Source: an uncultured Pseudodesulfovibrio sp. (GTDB lineage: Bacteria; Desulfobacterota; Desulfovibrionia; Desulfovibrionales; Desulfovibrionaceae). From it: a stretch of DNA of 64,000 nucleotides. Position numbers and translations under genes: made by a program. The notes under the pieces are model-generated. The model was not told the origin of the DNA, ran no database searches, and worked only from the letters and a program-made list of their open reading frames with translations. The stretch lies in contig NZ_OY760059.1 of the NCBI RefSeq assembly GCF_963662885.1, positions 806,001 to 870,000 on the forward strand, read 5' to 3'. Below are positions 52,285-62,056 of the stretch, piece after piece (position 1 is the stretch's first letter; each line of letters begins with the position of its first letter).

Positions 52285-54129
52285 ATGCTGGAAGTCACTT
52301 TCGAAATCCTGAGATTCATCGCCCTCGCCCTGGCTCTGGGACTCTTCATCCGCGCCGATCGGTCCGTGTCCTACGGCCGGAAAGGTTTCCTGCTCATCAA
52401 GATCGGCATCCTGCTCATCCTGTTCGGGATATTCCTGGAGATCACCGACAAACTGGAGATACCCGGCTGGGGGATGGTCGCCGACATTCATGTGAATTTT
52501 TATCTGGCCAAGGTGGTGGGCCAGTTCGTGGGGTCTGCACTGCTCCTGGCAGGGCTGTGGTTCTGGCTGCCCTCCATCCGGACCATGGGCGAGGTCCAGG
52601 AGGCCCTGGACAAGGCCCGGACTGAACTGGAGGAGCATTTTCTGGCCAGGACGCGCGAACTGGAGGCCGAGGTGGACAGGCGGTGCAAGGCCGAGGCCGA
52701 GGGCCGTATCTCGGATGAACGCCGCCGCATCCTGTTCGAGAACAGCCCCATCGGCATCACCCATGGTTTTGTGGGCGGCCGGTTCGTCGAGCGCAACATG
52801 GCCTATGCCCGCATGCTGGGGTACGAATCTCCCGAGGAGATGGCCCAGGCCCAGGCTGAGGCAGGAAACACCTTTTCCCATTTGGTGGATCAGGCCGACG
52901 TGGATCTTATCGTCAGCCGGGCCAGAACCGATGACTACGTCAAGGATCTGGTCGTGCGCATGCGGTGCAAGGACGGGGAGATCCGCTGGATCCGCCTGGA
53001 AATGTCCATGGCCCGCGATCACCATGGAAGAAACTATTACTTCTATGCCTTTGCCCTGGATGTGACCGACCGGGTGGAAAGGTCCGAGGCCCTGGATCGG
53101 CAGCGGCGCCGCTTCAAGAGCATCTCGGACTCCCTGCCGGTGGGCATCTTTGTCGTGGATATTCAGTCGCACACCTTTACCGGGGCCAACCCTGCGGCCG
53201 AGAAGATGAGCGGCTACACAAAGGATGAACTCCTGGGGCTGGCCTGCAGCGATGCCCTGTGCGACAAATCCACCCCCTGCCCCTGGGTGACGCTTGAAGA
53301 AGGCGATCCCCGTTCGTCAGCGAGTTTTTTGACTCGCAAGGACGGCACTCGTCTGCCCGTGCTCAGGAACATCGTCTCCACCGTGGTGGACGGCAGAAGG
53401 AGCCTCGTGGTCAGCCTGCAGGACATCTCCGAGCAGAAGCGGCTGGAGGAGCTGCGTGAGGACGTCAACCGGATTGTGACCCACGACCTCAAGGCGCCGA
53501 TCATCGGGGTGATCAACGGCTGCAGGCTCCTGCTTCTGGAAGAGGATACCATGGACGGCGAGTTGAGCGAAATGCTGCATCTCATCGAACACCAGGCGGA
53601 AAAGGCCCTGCAGATGATCGGTCTGTCCCTGGCCCTCTACAAGATCGAGGCCGGGACCTATGTCTATGAGCCAGAGGCCGTTCGGATCATGGACGTGGTC
53701 TGGGAGACCGCCATGAACCTGGGCGAAAAGATCGAGTCCAAGAATCTGACCTTGTCGGTCCTGCTCGACGGATCTCCGGATTCAGGAGGCAAGGGCCCGA
53801 TGATTCCGGCCAACAAGCTTTTGCTGGAGACCATGGTCGCCAACCTGCTGTTGAACGCGGTGGAAGCCGCGCCGCAGGGAGGCGAAATCACCTTAAGCCT
53901 GGAATCGGGTGATCCATTATATCTGACGATAGCCAATACAGGTGCCGTGCCCGAAGTTATGCGCGACGTCTTTTTCGACAAGTACTCCACCAGCGGCAAG
54001 CCGGGCGGGACCGGCTTGGGAACCTATTCGGCCCGGTTGGCGGCCACGGCCATGGGCGGCAACATCCAGCTGTCCGTCTCCGACGACAGTGATCGAACCA
54101 CGCTGAAGGTGACCCTGCCTGGGCAGTAA
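52285..54129 (+). CDS. Membrane sensor histidine kinase with two PAS domains
   Basis: The chosen ATG, with CGGAGGAA upstream, gives 614 aa; the long frame upstream runs antisense through the radical SAM gene. Three transmembrane helices occupy residues 1-100. A coiled coil, two PAS domains (about 145-270 and 275-385), and a HisKA with H near 399 (IVTHDLKAP) follow. The HATPase contains NLLLNAVEAAP and GTGLGTYSARLAA. The N-terminal helices may sense membrane or electron-transport state. No regulator is adjacent, and the transcript may continue into trmI. Confidence 0.88.
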   Translation: MLEVTFEILRFIALALALGLFIRADRSVSYGRKGFLLIKIGILLILFGIFLEITDKLEIPGWGMVADIHVNFYLAKVVGQFVGSALLLAGLWFWLPSIRTMGEVQEALDKARTELEEHFLARTRELEAEVDRRCKAEAEGRISDERRRILFENSPIGITHGFVGGRFVERNMAYARMLGYESPEEMAQAQAEAGNTFSHLVDQADVDLIVSRARTDDYVKDLVVRMRCKDGEIRWIRLEMSMARDHHGRNYYFYAFALDVTDRVERSEALDRQRRRFKSISDSLPVGIFVVDIQSHTFTGANPAAEKMSGYTKDELLGLACSDALCDKSTPCPWVTLEEGDPRSSASFLTRKDGTRLPVLRNIVSTVVDGRRSLVVSLQDISEQKRLEELREDVNRIVTHDLKAPIIGVINGCRLLLLEEDTMDGELSEMLHLIEHQAEKALQMIGLSLALYKIEAGTYVYEPEAVRIMDVVWETAMNLGEKIESKNLTLSVLLDGSPDSGGKGPMIPANKLLLETMVANLLLNAVEAAPQGGEITLSLESGDPLYLTIANTGAVPEVMRDVFFDKYSTSGKPGGTGLGTYSARLAATAMGGNIQLSVSDDSDRTTLKVTLPGQ

Positions 54130-54199
54130 GCCCGTTTCCCTTGACTTCCGGCCTTGTGGACCGTACTCAGGGCCATCTTTCTCAGGAGGCCTGACAACC

Positions 54200-55087
54200 A
54201 TGATCGAACCGGGACAACTCATTCTTCTCATAAGCCACAAGGGCAAACGCTACCTGCGCAAGCTCGAGGCCGGCGGCGAAGTCCACACCCATGACGGCAA
54301 GCTGCTCATGGACGACATCGTCGAGGCCGGTTTCGGCCAGTACGTTCAGACCCATCTGGGCAAGGCGTATCTGGTCCTCAAGCCGACCCTGCACGACCTT
54401 ATCAAGGGCGTGAAGCGTCAGACGCAGATCATGTACCCCAAGGAGATCGGCTACCTGATGATGAAGCTGGGCATCGGCCCCGGCTCCACGGTCATCGAGT
54501 CCGGCACTGGCTCGGGCGGCCTGACCACGGCCCTGGCCTGGTTCGTGGGCGACACCGGCAAGGTCATCACCTACGAGCGCCGCGCCGACTTCTTCAAGCT
54601 GGCGGGCAAGAACCTGGAGCGCGTGGGCCTTTCGCACCGCGTTGAGCAGGTCAACCAGAACATCGAGGACGGCTTCCTGCACTCCGGTGCCGACGCGCTG
54701 TTCCTGGATGTGCGCACTCCGTGGGAATATCTCCCCTCCATCCCGAGCGCGGTTATCCCCGGGGCCATGTGCGGCTTCCTGCTGCCCACGGTCAATCAGG
54801 TGTCCGACCTGCTGCGTGGACTGGAGGACGGCCCCTTCGCCGACCTCGAGGTCCTGGAGATTCTGGTCCGCCGCTGGAAGCCCGTTGCCGACCGGCTCCG
54901 CCCGGACGATCGCATGGTCGCCCATACCGGATTTCTCGTCTTTGCCCGGTACATGGAGCCGCCCGCGGTCCGGCCTCGGTCCGAAGTTGCGGCAGCCCCG
55001 GAAGAAGTCCCGGCCGTGGAGGTCGAAGACCTCTCCGACGCCCCGGATGACGTTCCGGACGAAGCCCCGGACAATACTGAATTCTAG
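54200..55087 (+). CDS. trmI: tRNA (adenine-N1)-methyltransferase
   Basis: The 295-aa enzyme methylates A58 of tRNA. Recognised by the N-terminal RGVKRQTQIMYPKEIGYLMM-like segment, the SAM motif VIESGTGSGGLTTALAW and the LDVRTPWEYLP block. After the catalytic domain a Pro/Glu/Asp-rich tail of about 40 residues (AAPEEVPAVEVEDLSDAP onward) is longer than in most TrmI proteins. CAGGAGG precedes the start. A terminator closes the gene. Confidence 0.94.
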   Translation: MIEPGQLILLISHKGKRYLRKLEAGGEVHTHDGKLLMDDIVEAGFGQYVQTHLGKAYLVLKPTLHDLIKGVKRQTQIMYPKEIGYLMMKLGIGPGSTVIESGTGSGGLTTALAWFVGDTGKVITYERRADFFKLAGKNLERVGLSHRVEQVNQNIEDGFLHSGADALFLDVRTPWEYLPSIPSAVIPGAMCGFLLPTVNQVSDLLRGLEDGPFADLEVLEILVRRWKPVADRLRPDDRMVAHTGFLVFARYMEPPAVRPRSEVAAAPEEVPAVEVEDLSDAPDDVPDEAPDNTEF

Positions 55088-55102
55088 TCTTGATTGCATT
55101 CA

Positions 55103-55131
55103 GGCCCGCTCCAAGGAGCGGGCCTTTTTTT
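55103..55131 (+). terminator. Terminator of trmI
   Basis: GGCCCGCTCC and GGAGCGGGCC pair around AA, followed by seven T. The rest of the gap to 55379 shows no gene or clear promoter. Confidence 0.85.
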
Positions 55132-55379
55132 GGGATTTTTATTGAGGCGCTTGCCGGCAGCCCGTTTCGGCAAGCAATAAGCACAGGAAAATCCGGCGGG
55201 TCGAGCAGTCCGTCGCATGACCGCTCAACCGTTGTGACAAACGAGAAATTCGCTCCTGCCGGCTCGACAAGAGCGGCGCGAAGAAGTAATGTTCCCGCCC
55301 GAATCCCTTGCGCCGCCTGCCCTGGGCCGCGCTGGCGGGACATGGCCGTCGAACCGCATTCCCACCGAGGACTGAACGC

Positions 55380-57953
55380 TTGAAACATCGTCTTCCCACC
55401 CCCGAGGAAAGCCTCCGGAAACGAGTCCGGGAACACGCCGCCCGACTACGCGACGGCGACGATCCCGTGGAGTTCTGGGCGGCGTTTTACGAGGAGCTGG
55501 CGTGCGAAGCGAAGGAAGCGGAAGGTGCAACCCTGGATGGAACGTCCGGTGAGCACCGCACCCTCAGGGCATCTCGGCTGCGGACACTGTTTTTAAGTCT
55601 TCGCGTTCCGGTCCTTTTGCTCGGCTCGGATCTTGCCGTGGAAGTCATGAATCCGGCAGCATGCGAGCTGACCGGAGTAAACGACGCGGAGGCGTGGTGC
55701 CGCGGCGACCATGCCCCCGTGCCTCTGAAGAAGCTGGCTCCCTGGCTGGCCGGTGCTCTGGAAGCCGAAGCGCTGGGAGCGGAAGGGATGGAGGCCTGTC
55801 GCCTCGACGTCCCCGTGGTCCAGCGCCACGGCGAGCGCCATTTCAACGTCGCGGTATCCCTGACAGCTGATTGTTCCGAACACCCTTCCGGCTATGCCGT
55901 GGTGCTCGACGACATCACCGACCGGGTGAGGGGCGAGCAGGAGCTTGCCGGGGAACGCAACCGCGTGGCCCATTACCTCGACGTCGTCGGCTCCATGGTC
56001 TTCACACTGAACGCCGCGGGCAGGATCGACATGGTCAACCGGACCGCCTGCCGTATGCTGGGTTACGCTGAAGAAGAGCTGGTGGGCAGAGACTGGGTTG
56101 AAGTCCTGGTCCCGCTGGCGCAACGTGACGAGATCCGCGACTGTCTGTACCTTGTCCTGTCCGGCCAGGTGGAGGAAGAGGACGAGCGTGCCTTTCAGGT
56201 GACCACGCGCGAGGGGTTCAAGCGCATGGTCCAATGGCAGAGCCAGGTCCTGACCACTGAAGGCGGGCTGCCCGTGGGCATGCTCCTTTCGGGTACGGAC
56301 ATCACCGAGCAGCGGGTCATCGAAGAGGCCCTGGCCGAAAAGGAGTTGTGGCTGCGCAGCACCTTTGTGGCCCTGGGCGAGGCCGTGCTGATTCTGACTC
56401 CGGAGATGACCATTCTGGACGCCAACCCCGCGGCCGAGGCCATGTTCGAGCGGTCCCAGGTCGAACTGCAGGGCGAGCCGGTCAACAGCCTGCACGTCAG
56501 CGCCGGGTCTTATGACGATTTTCTGGCCCGCTCCAAGGCCGCCTTTGAAGCCGGGGAGCGCGCTTTCTTCGAACTGCCGCTCAAGCGGCGCAAGGGCGAG
56601 ATATTCCCCGCCGACCAGTCGGTCTCGCTTATCAAGGGCGACGACGGTGCCACCCTCGGCGTGGTCAACGTCATCCGCGACATCTCGGACCGCAAGTACG
56701 CCGAAGCCGAACTCAAGCGCAGCGAGGAGAAGTTCCGGCGCATCTTCGAGACCATCGAGGAAGGGTACATGGTCACGGACCTGGAAGGGACCGTGCTCAT
56801 GGTCAACCCCGCCACCTGCCGACTGCTCCAGTACAATGAAATGGAGCTTGTGGGCCGGAACATCGACACCCTGTACCGGCGGGTCAGCGAACGGACGGGC
56901 TTCCGCGAGGCCCTGCGGGACAAGGGGACCATCCGGGGTGTGCAGATGTCCGCCCTGCGCAAGGACGGGACAGCCATCGTCATCGAGGCCAACGCCCATC
57001 AGGTCTTGAACAACCGGAACGAGCCCGTGGCCATGGAAGGGACCTTCCGCGACATCACGCACCGCATCGAGGCCGAGAAGGTCCTGCGTGAGAGCGAGAA
57101 GCAATACCGGGCCTTCTTCGAGAACAACCACGCCATCATGCTCCTGACCGATCCCAAGTCCGAACGGATCATCGACGCCAACCCGGCGGCCGCGGATTTC
57201 TACGGCTACTCCATCGAGGCCATGCGGACCATGAACATGAGCCGGATCAACGCTCTCGGGCAGGACGAAATGTTCGCCGAGATGCGCCGCTCCATGGACG
57301 AGGGGCGGGCCTACTTCATCGTCCGGCATCGGTTGGCAAACGGCGAGCTGCGGGACGTTGAGGTCTATTCAGGACCGATCATGGTCCAGGGGGCCCAGCG
57401 GCTCTATTCGGTCATTCACGACGTGACCAAGCGCATCGAGCTGGAGCAGGAGATGAAGCTGCTGGCCACCACCGACGCGCTGACCGGGGCCAACAACCGC
57501 CATCAGTTCTTTACCCTGGGCGGGGTGGAGGTGCAGCGGGCCCAGCGCTATGATCTGCCCCTGAGCGTGATCATGCTCGACATCGACTATTTCAAATCCA
57601 TCAACGATACCTACGGCCACGCGGCCGGGGATCAGGTCCTCAAGGCCCTGTCCGGTGCGGTCTCCTCGCTTTTGCGCGTGTCGGACATCTTCGGCCGGTT
57701 GGGAGGCGAGGAGTTCGCGGTCATTCTGCCCCAGACCGACCTTGACGAGGGTGCCGAGGTGTCCGAGCGGCTGCGCGCGACCCTGGCCGGGCTGACGGTG
57801 GACGTCGGGGGTGAGACCGTGTCCTTTACGGTGTCCATGGGCGTGACGCGTGTCCGGCCCGGGGACAAGACCGTGGAAGAGCTCCTCAACCGGGCGGACG
57901 AGGCCCTGTACAAGGCCAAACGCATGGGCCGCAACAGGGTGGTGAGAGGCTGA
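55380..57953 (+). CDS. Multi-PAS diguanylate cyclase
   Basis: The 857-aa cytoplasmic protein begins at a TTG, chosen because GAGGA lies seven bases upstream and no ATG exists in the region; another TTG lies 72 bases earlier. After a helical N-terminus there are about five PAS domains in tandem, then a C-terminal GGDEF domain with intact GGEEF and an I-site RVSD, so it should make cyclic-di-GMP with product inhibition. PAS repeats of this kind sense redox state, oxygen or light. No membrane helix is evident. Confidence 0.9.
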   Translation: MKHRLPTPEESLRKRVREHAARLRDGDDPVEFWAAFYEELACEAKEAEGATLDGTSGEHRTLRASRLRTLFLSLRVPVLLLGSDLAVEVMNPAACELTGVNDAEAWCRGDHAPVPLKKLAPWLAGALEAEALGAEGMEACRLDVPVVQRHGERHFNVAVSLTADCSEHPSGYAVVLDDITDRVRGEQELAGERNRVAHYLDVVGSMVFTLNAAGRIDMVNRTACRMLGYAEEELVGRDWVEVLVPLAQRDEIRDCLYLVLSGQVEEEDERAFQVTTREGFKRMVQWQSQVLTTEGGLPVGMLLSGTDITEQRVIEEALAEKELWLRSTFVALGEAVLILTPEMTILDANPAAEAMFERSQVELQGEPVNSLHVSAGSYDDFLARSKAAFEAGERAFFELPLKRRKGEIFPADQSVSLIKGDDGATLGVVNVIRDISDRKYAEAELKRSEEKFRRIFETIEEGYMVTDLEGTVLMVNPATCRLLQYNEMELVGRNIDTLYRRVSERTGFREALRDKGTIRGVQMSALRKDGTAIVIEANAHQVLNNRNEPVAMEGTFRDITHRIEAEKVLRESEKQYRAFFENNHAIMLLTDPKSERIIDANPAAADFYGYSIEAMRTMNMSRINALGQDEMFAEMRRSMDEGRAYFIVRHRLANGELRDVEVYSGPIMVQGAQRLYSVIHDVTKRIELEQEMKLLATTDALTGANNRHQFFTLGGVEVQRAQRYDLPLSVIMLDIDYFKSINDTYGHAAGDQVLKALSGAVSSLLRVSDIFGRLGGEEFAVILPQTDLDEGAEVSERLRATLAGLTVDVGGETVSFTVSMGVTRVRPGDKTVEELLNRADEALYKAKRMGRNRVVRG

Positions 57954-58188
57954 CGGAGGAGGGCGTTTGCCCGGTTTTTCGAAGGGGGCGTCAAGCCTTG
58001 AGAACCCTTTTCATTGGCCGGTTTTTCCTTGAAAAAACCTTGACGTTTTCCCATGGGTTTGGAATATGGTTCTGAGTTTTACGTGATGATTTTCACTATT
58101 TACCAAAGGCATGTCCGTGAAACGCCCGCCCGAGCCACCTAGGCCGGGTTCGCAAGTGGCCCATTTCACGGATGGTTGCAGGTTGTTG

Positions 58189-58716
58189 ATGACTTTTGAA
58201 TCCACGTTGGCCGAGCGCAAGGCCGAACTGTCGCAGAAGTGGGCGGAGCTGGTCCTGAGGACCTATCCCAAGGAAACCCAGAAAGTCTGGACCCGACAGA
58301 AAGATCGTTTTCAGAACCCGGTTGGGGCGGCCATCATCGAGGCCACCGGGGAACTGTTCGGCCACTTGATCGAGTGGCAGGATGCCGAGGGCATGGCCAG
58401 AAGCCTCGACAAACTCATCCGTATACGGGCGGTGCAGGATTTCACGCCCTCCCAGGCCATAAGTTTTGTTTTTCTGCTGAAAAAACTTCTTCGCGACGAG
58501 TTTTTCCGGCCCATGAAAAAGGACGGCACCCTTGAGGAGCTGCTCCGGTTCGAGGCCAAGGTGGACAACCTGGCCATGATGTCCTTCGACATCTACAGCA
58601 AAAGTCGCGAAGAGGTCTTCCGGTTCCGCGTGGAGGAAGTGAAGCGCGCCCAGAGCAGTCTGCTCAGGAAAGCCGGAATGGTTGCGGACGTTACGGCCGA
58701 TAAATCGGCCGATTAG
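58189..58716 (+). CDS. RsbRD-N domain protein upstream of dsrMKJOP
   Basis: The chosen ATG gives 175 aa, starting MTFESTLAERKAELSQKWAE; that is where the RsbRD N-terminal domain begins. An upstream ATG in the same frame has a ribosome site that is too close. The domain is helical (LVLRTYPKETQKVW and later GELFGHLIEWQDAEGM), related to the non-haem globin-like part of RsbR/RsbRD sensors. It lies directly upstream of dsrM on the same strand, a recurring arrangement in Desulfovibrionales. A regulatory role in sulfite reduction is inferred. Confidence 0.82.
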   Translation: MTFESTLAERKAELSQKWAELVLRTYPKETQKVWTRQKDRFQNPVGAAIIEATGELFGHLIEWQDAEGMARSLDKLIRIRAVQDFTPSQAISFVFLLKKLLRDEFFRPMKKDGTLEELLRFEAKVDNLAMMSFDIYSKSREEVFRFRVEEVKRAQSSLLRKAGMVADVTADKSAD

Positions 58717-58912
58717 GGACGCGCCGGGTGTGGCGCACGGTGCAGGCCGGGCGAAGTATGAAACGGGGTGGGGGTTCCTTCCGCAAGGTTGTGGCTCCGT
58801 CTTCAATGCATAGCTTCAAACATCTTTGCACCGGCCCCTCCGGTGGAGTCCCGAAAGTGGCAGGCCGATCAGGTAATCCCTGCGGTCCAACCTTCAAGCG
58901 AGGTGACGGTAG

Positions 58913-59953
58913 ATGAATGCTCTTTACTCACTTCTGTTCGTCTTTCTCCTGGTGTTGATCCCGTTGTTCGGGGTTGATGCGGCACACATGAGGACTTTCT
59001 TCGGTGTCTGCATCCCGACAACGGCGTTCATCATCTTCATTATCGGCTTTGTATACAAAGTCGTCACCTGGGGCCGGAGCGCCGTGCCGTTCCGCATCCC
59101 CACAACCGGCGGCCAGTTCCAGTCCTTCGACCCCGAATTGTTCAAGCAGAACAAGCTGGACTGTCCCCAGACCGGAGCCCAGACCTTCTTCCGCATGGTC
59201 CTGGAGATCTTCGCGTTCCGGTCCCTGTTCAGGAACACCCAGGTGTCCCTGCACCAAGGCAAGGACCATCCGGTCGTCGCCTACAAATCGAGCAAGTGGC
59301 TGTGGCTCTTCGCCATTACGTTCCACTACTCCTTTTTCATCATCGCCCTGCGGCACCTTCGCCTTTTCCTCGAACCGATCCCCTTCCTCCCGGTGGGCGC
59401 TCTCGAGTTCGTTGACGGCATCCTGCAGATCGGCGCTCCGGTCATGTACCTGAGCGATATCGGTCTGGTTGTCGGCGTGCTTCTGCTGCTTGGTCGCAGG
59501 CTGGTTCTCCCCAGGATCAACTACATCAGCTATGTCTCCGACTACTTCCCGCTGTTGCTGATCCTGTCCGTCGCCCTGTCGGGCATCTACATGCGCTACT
59601 ACGCCAAGGTCGACATCATGGCGATCAAGGAGCTGACCATGGGTCTCGTGACGTTCCACTACGTGGTTCCCGAGTCCATCTCCGTCGCCTTCTTCGTCCA
59701 CGTCTTCCTGGTCAGCACGCTCATGGTCTACTTCCCGTTCAGCAAACTCATGCACATGCCGGGCGTCTTCCTGTCCCCGACCCGCAACCTGCCGAACGAC
59801 TCGCGCGCAAAGCACCATGTGAACCCCTGGAATGATCCCAACATCAAGGCCCACGCCTATGCCGACTACGAGAAGGAATTCGGCGTGCCCATGGCCGAGG
59901 CGGGTCTGCCCCTGGACAACCCCGAGAACGGGGTGCCCAAAGACGAGGCCTAG
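58913..59953 (+). CDS. dsrM: DsrM, membrane cytochrome b subunit of the Dsr complex
   Basis: The 346-aa NarI-like protein has about six membrane helices and His residues within them (for example FHYSFFIIALRHLRLF and HVFLVSTLMVYFPFSKLMHM) that bind two b haems and exchange electrons with menaquinone. It forms the DsrMKJOP complex with the next four genes. AGCGAGGTG precedes the start. dsrK begins 45 bases downstream. Confidence 0.95.
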   Translation: MNALYSLLFVFLLVLIPLFGVDAAHMRTFFGVCIPTTAFIIFIIGFVYKVVTWGRSAVPFRIPTTGGQFQSFDPELFKQNKLDCPQTGAQTFFRMVLEIFAFRSLFRNTQVSLHQGKDHPVVAYKSSKWLWLFAITFHYSFFIIALRHLRLFLEPIPFLPVGALEFVDGILQIGAPVMYLSDIGLVVGVLLLLGRRLVLPRINYISYVSDYFPLLLILSVALSGIYMRYYAKVDIMAIKELTMGLVTFHYVVPESISVAFFVHVFLVSTLMVYFPFSKLMHMPGVFLSPTRNLPNDSRAKHHVNPWNDPNIKAHAYADYEKEFGVPMAEAGLPLDNPENGVPKDEA

Positions 59954-59998
59954 GGTTCACCACTTGGTGATACTTTCTTTATCCGAGGAGATAAGAAT

Positions 59999-61669
59999 AT
60001 GTCCGACATTCCCAAAGCAGACGAGCTCTTCAAGAGCATAGATTACAATCCGCCGCTTACCGGCTGGATGGAAACCCCGGTGGACTTCTCCCCGGGCCAC
60101 TGGTGCTACCCCGCCAAGCCCGAGAAGATCGCGTACATGGACAAGAAGCTGCCCGGCCTGTGGGGCGAACCCCGCCAGTGGGTTCCGTCCGAAGTGGACT
60201 GGAAGCTGCCCTCCAACTGGAAGGAGACCGTGGTCAACGGCTTCCGCGAGCGGCTCAAGAAGTTCCGCTCCCTCCAGCTGTTCATGGACATCTGCGTGCG
60301 CTGCGGCGCCTGCGCCGACAAGTGTCACTACTTCATCGGCTCCGGCGATCCCAAGAACATGCCCGTTCTCCGCGCCGAGCTCATGCGCTCGGTCTACCGC
60401 GGCGAGTTCACCGTGGCCGGCAAGATCCTCTCCAAGTTCACCGGTTCCCGGGTCATGGAAGAGGATGTCCTGAAAGAGTGGTTCATCTACTTCTACCAGT
60501 GCACCCAGTGCCGCCGCTGTTCCCTGTTCTGTCCCTACGGCATCGACACCGCGGAAATGACCATGATGGCCAGAGAGCTGATGCACCTGGTCGGTCTGAA
60601 CACCAACTGGATCATGGAGCCGGTTTCCAACTGTAACATCACCGGTAACCACCTCGGCATCCAGCCGCACGCCTTCAAGGACATCGTGGACTTCATGGTC
60701 GACGATATCGAAGAGGTCACCGGCCGCCGGGTCAAGGCCCCGCTGAACGAAAAGGGCCACGAGATCCTGTTCATCACCCCGTCCGGCGACGTGTTCGCCG
60801 ATCCGGGCATCTATACCTTCATGGGTTACCTGCTCCTCTTCGACTACCTCGACCTGGACTACACCATGTCGACGTACGCCTCCGAGGGCGGCAACTTCGG
60901 CTCGTTCACCAACAACGAGTCCATGAAGAAGCTCAACGCCAAGATGTACGCCGAGGCCGAGCGCTTGGGCTGCAAATGGATCCTGGGCGGCGAGTGCGGC
61001 CACATGTGGCGCGTCATTCACCAGTACATGGACACCATGAACGGCGACACCCAGTGGTCCGGCATGACGACTCCGAAGTCGCCCATCACCGGCACCGTGT
61101 TCAACACCGCCGCGGCGACCAAGATGCTCCACATCACGGAGTTCACCGCCGACCTCATCAAGCACAACAAGCTGAAGCTGGATCCCAGCCGTAACGATCA
61201 TCTGCGGGTCACCTTCCATGACTCCTGCAACCCGGCTCGCGGCATGGGCCTGCTGGAAGAACCGCGCTACGTGCTCAAACACGTGTGCAACAACTTCTTC
61301 GAAATGCCCCCCGCGACCATCCGCGAGCAGACCTTCTGCTGTGCGGGCGGCTCCGGTCTGAACACCGACGAGATCATGGAAATCCGCCTGCGCGGCGGCC
61401 TGCCTCGCGGCAACGCCCTGCGTTACGTGCAGGAGCAGCACGGCGTTAACCTGATGGCCTGCATCTGCGCCATCGACCGTGCGACCCTGATCCCGCTGGC
61501 CGATTACTGGGCACCCGGCGTGACCATCTCCGGCACCCATGAGCTGGTCGCCAACGCCCTGGTCCTCGAAGAGGGCGAAGTCCGGACCATGGATATGCGC
61601 CAGGAACCCCTCCCCGGTTTCGAGGACGAAGACGATGACTGGACGCCCCCGAACATGGAGGATGCATAA
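59999..61669 (+). CDS. dsrK: DsrK, HdrD-like iron-sulfur catalytic subunit
   Basis: The 556-aa cytoplasmic subunit has two 4Fe-4S ferredoxin-like motifs, CVRCGACADKC (about residue 98) and CTQCRRCSLFC (about 168), and CCG-type motifs for a special cubane cluster (SCNPARGM near 410 and CCAGGSG near 448) as in heterodisulfide reductase HdrD. It reduces the DsrC trisulfide formed by DsrAB. GAGGAGAT precedes the start, and its stop abuts the dsrJ start. Confidence 0.96.
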   Translation: MSDIPKADELFKSIDYNPPLTGWMETPVDFSPGHWCYPAKPEKIAYMDKKLPGLWGEPRQWVPSEVDWKLPSNWKETVVNGFRERLKKFRSLQLFMDICVRCGACADKCHYFIGSGDPKNMPVLRAELMRSVYRGEFTVAGKILSKFTGSRVMEEDVLKEWFIYFYQCTQCRRCSLFCPYGIDTAEMTMMARELMHLVGLNTNWIMEPVSNCNITGNHLGIQPHAFKDIVDFMVDDIEEVTGRRVKAPLNEKGHEILFITPSGDVFADPGIYTFMGYLLLFDYLDLDYTMSTYASEGGNFGSFTNNESMKKLNAKMYAEAERLGCKWILGGECGHMWRVIHQYMDTMNGDTQWSGMTTPKSPITGTVFNTAAATKMLHITEFTADLIKHNKLKLDPSRNDHLRVTFHDSCNPARGMGLLEEPRYVLKHVCNNFFEMPPATIREQTFCCAGGSGLNTDEIMEIRLRGGLPRGNALRYVQEQHGVNLMACICAIDRATLIPLADYWAPGVTISGTHELVANALVLEEGEVRTMDMRQEPLPGFEDEDDDWTPPNMEDA

Positions 61670-62056
61670 ATGAAAATGTACAACGGATTTGCGATTGTCG
61701 CCGGGCTGGTCATCTTCTTCGCGATGCTGACTGCTCCCTTTGCGCTCGGCACCATGACCAAGCAGTACAAGGAGCCCGAGCTCAAGCTGCCCCAGAATGA
61801 GAAGGAGTGCATCGAATCCACCGAGTACATGCGCACCGAACACATGCAGCTTCTGAACGAGTGGCGAGATTGGGCCCTGCGCGACGGCAAGAGGACCTAC
61901 ATCAACCACAAAGGCAAAGAGTTCACCATCTCCCTGCAGAATACCTGCCTGAAGTGCCACACCAGCAAGGCCGACTTCTGCGACAAGTGTCACCAGGACG
62001 CGGGTGTCTCTCCCTATTGCTGGGATTGCCACATTCAGCCGGAGGGTTTGAAATAA
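61670..62056 (+). CDS. dsrJ: DsrJ, triheme periplasmic cytochrome c
   Basis: The 128-aa protein has an N-terminal signal anchor (about residues 6-27) and three CXXCH haem sites, CLKCH at 93, CDKCH at 104 and CWDCH at 117. DsrJ is known for three haems with unusual axial ligands. It faces the periplasm in the DsrMKJOP complex. The start follows the dsrK stop directly and the stop overlaps the dsrO start, so translation is coupled. Confidence 0.95.
   Translation: MKMYNGFAIVAGLVIFFAMLTAPFALGTMTKQYKEPELKLPQNEKECIESTEYMRTEHMQLLNEWRDWALRDGKRTYINHKGKEFTISLQNTCLKCHTSKADFCDKCHQDAGVSPYCWDCHIQPEGLK

Noticed and set aside
59957..62032. 691-aa minus-strand frame across dsrK and dsrJ
   Set aside because: Antisense shadow; dsrK and dsrJ carry cluster and haem motifs in the plus frame.
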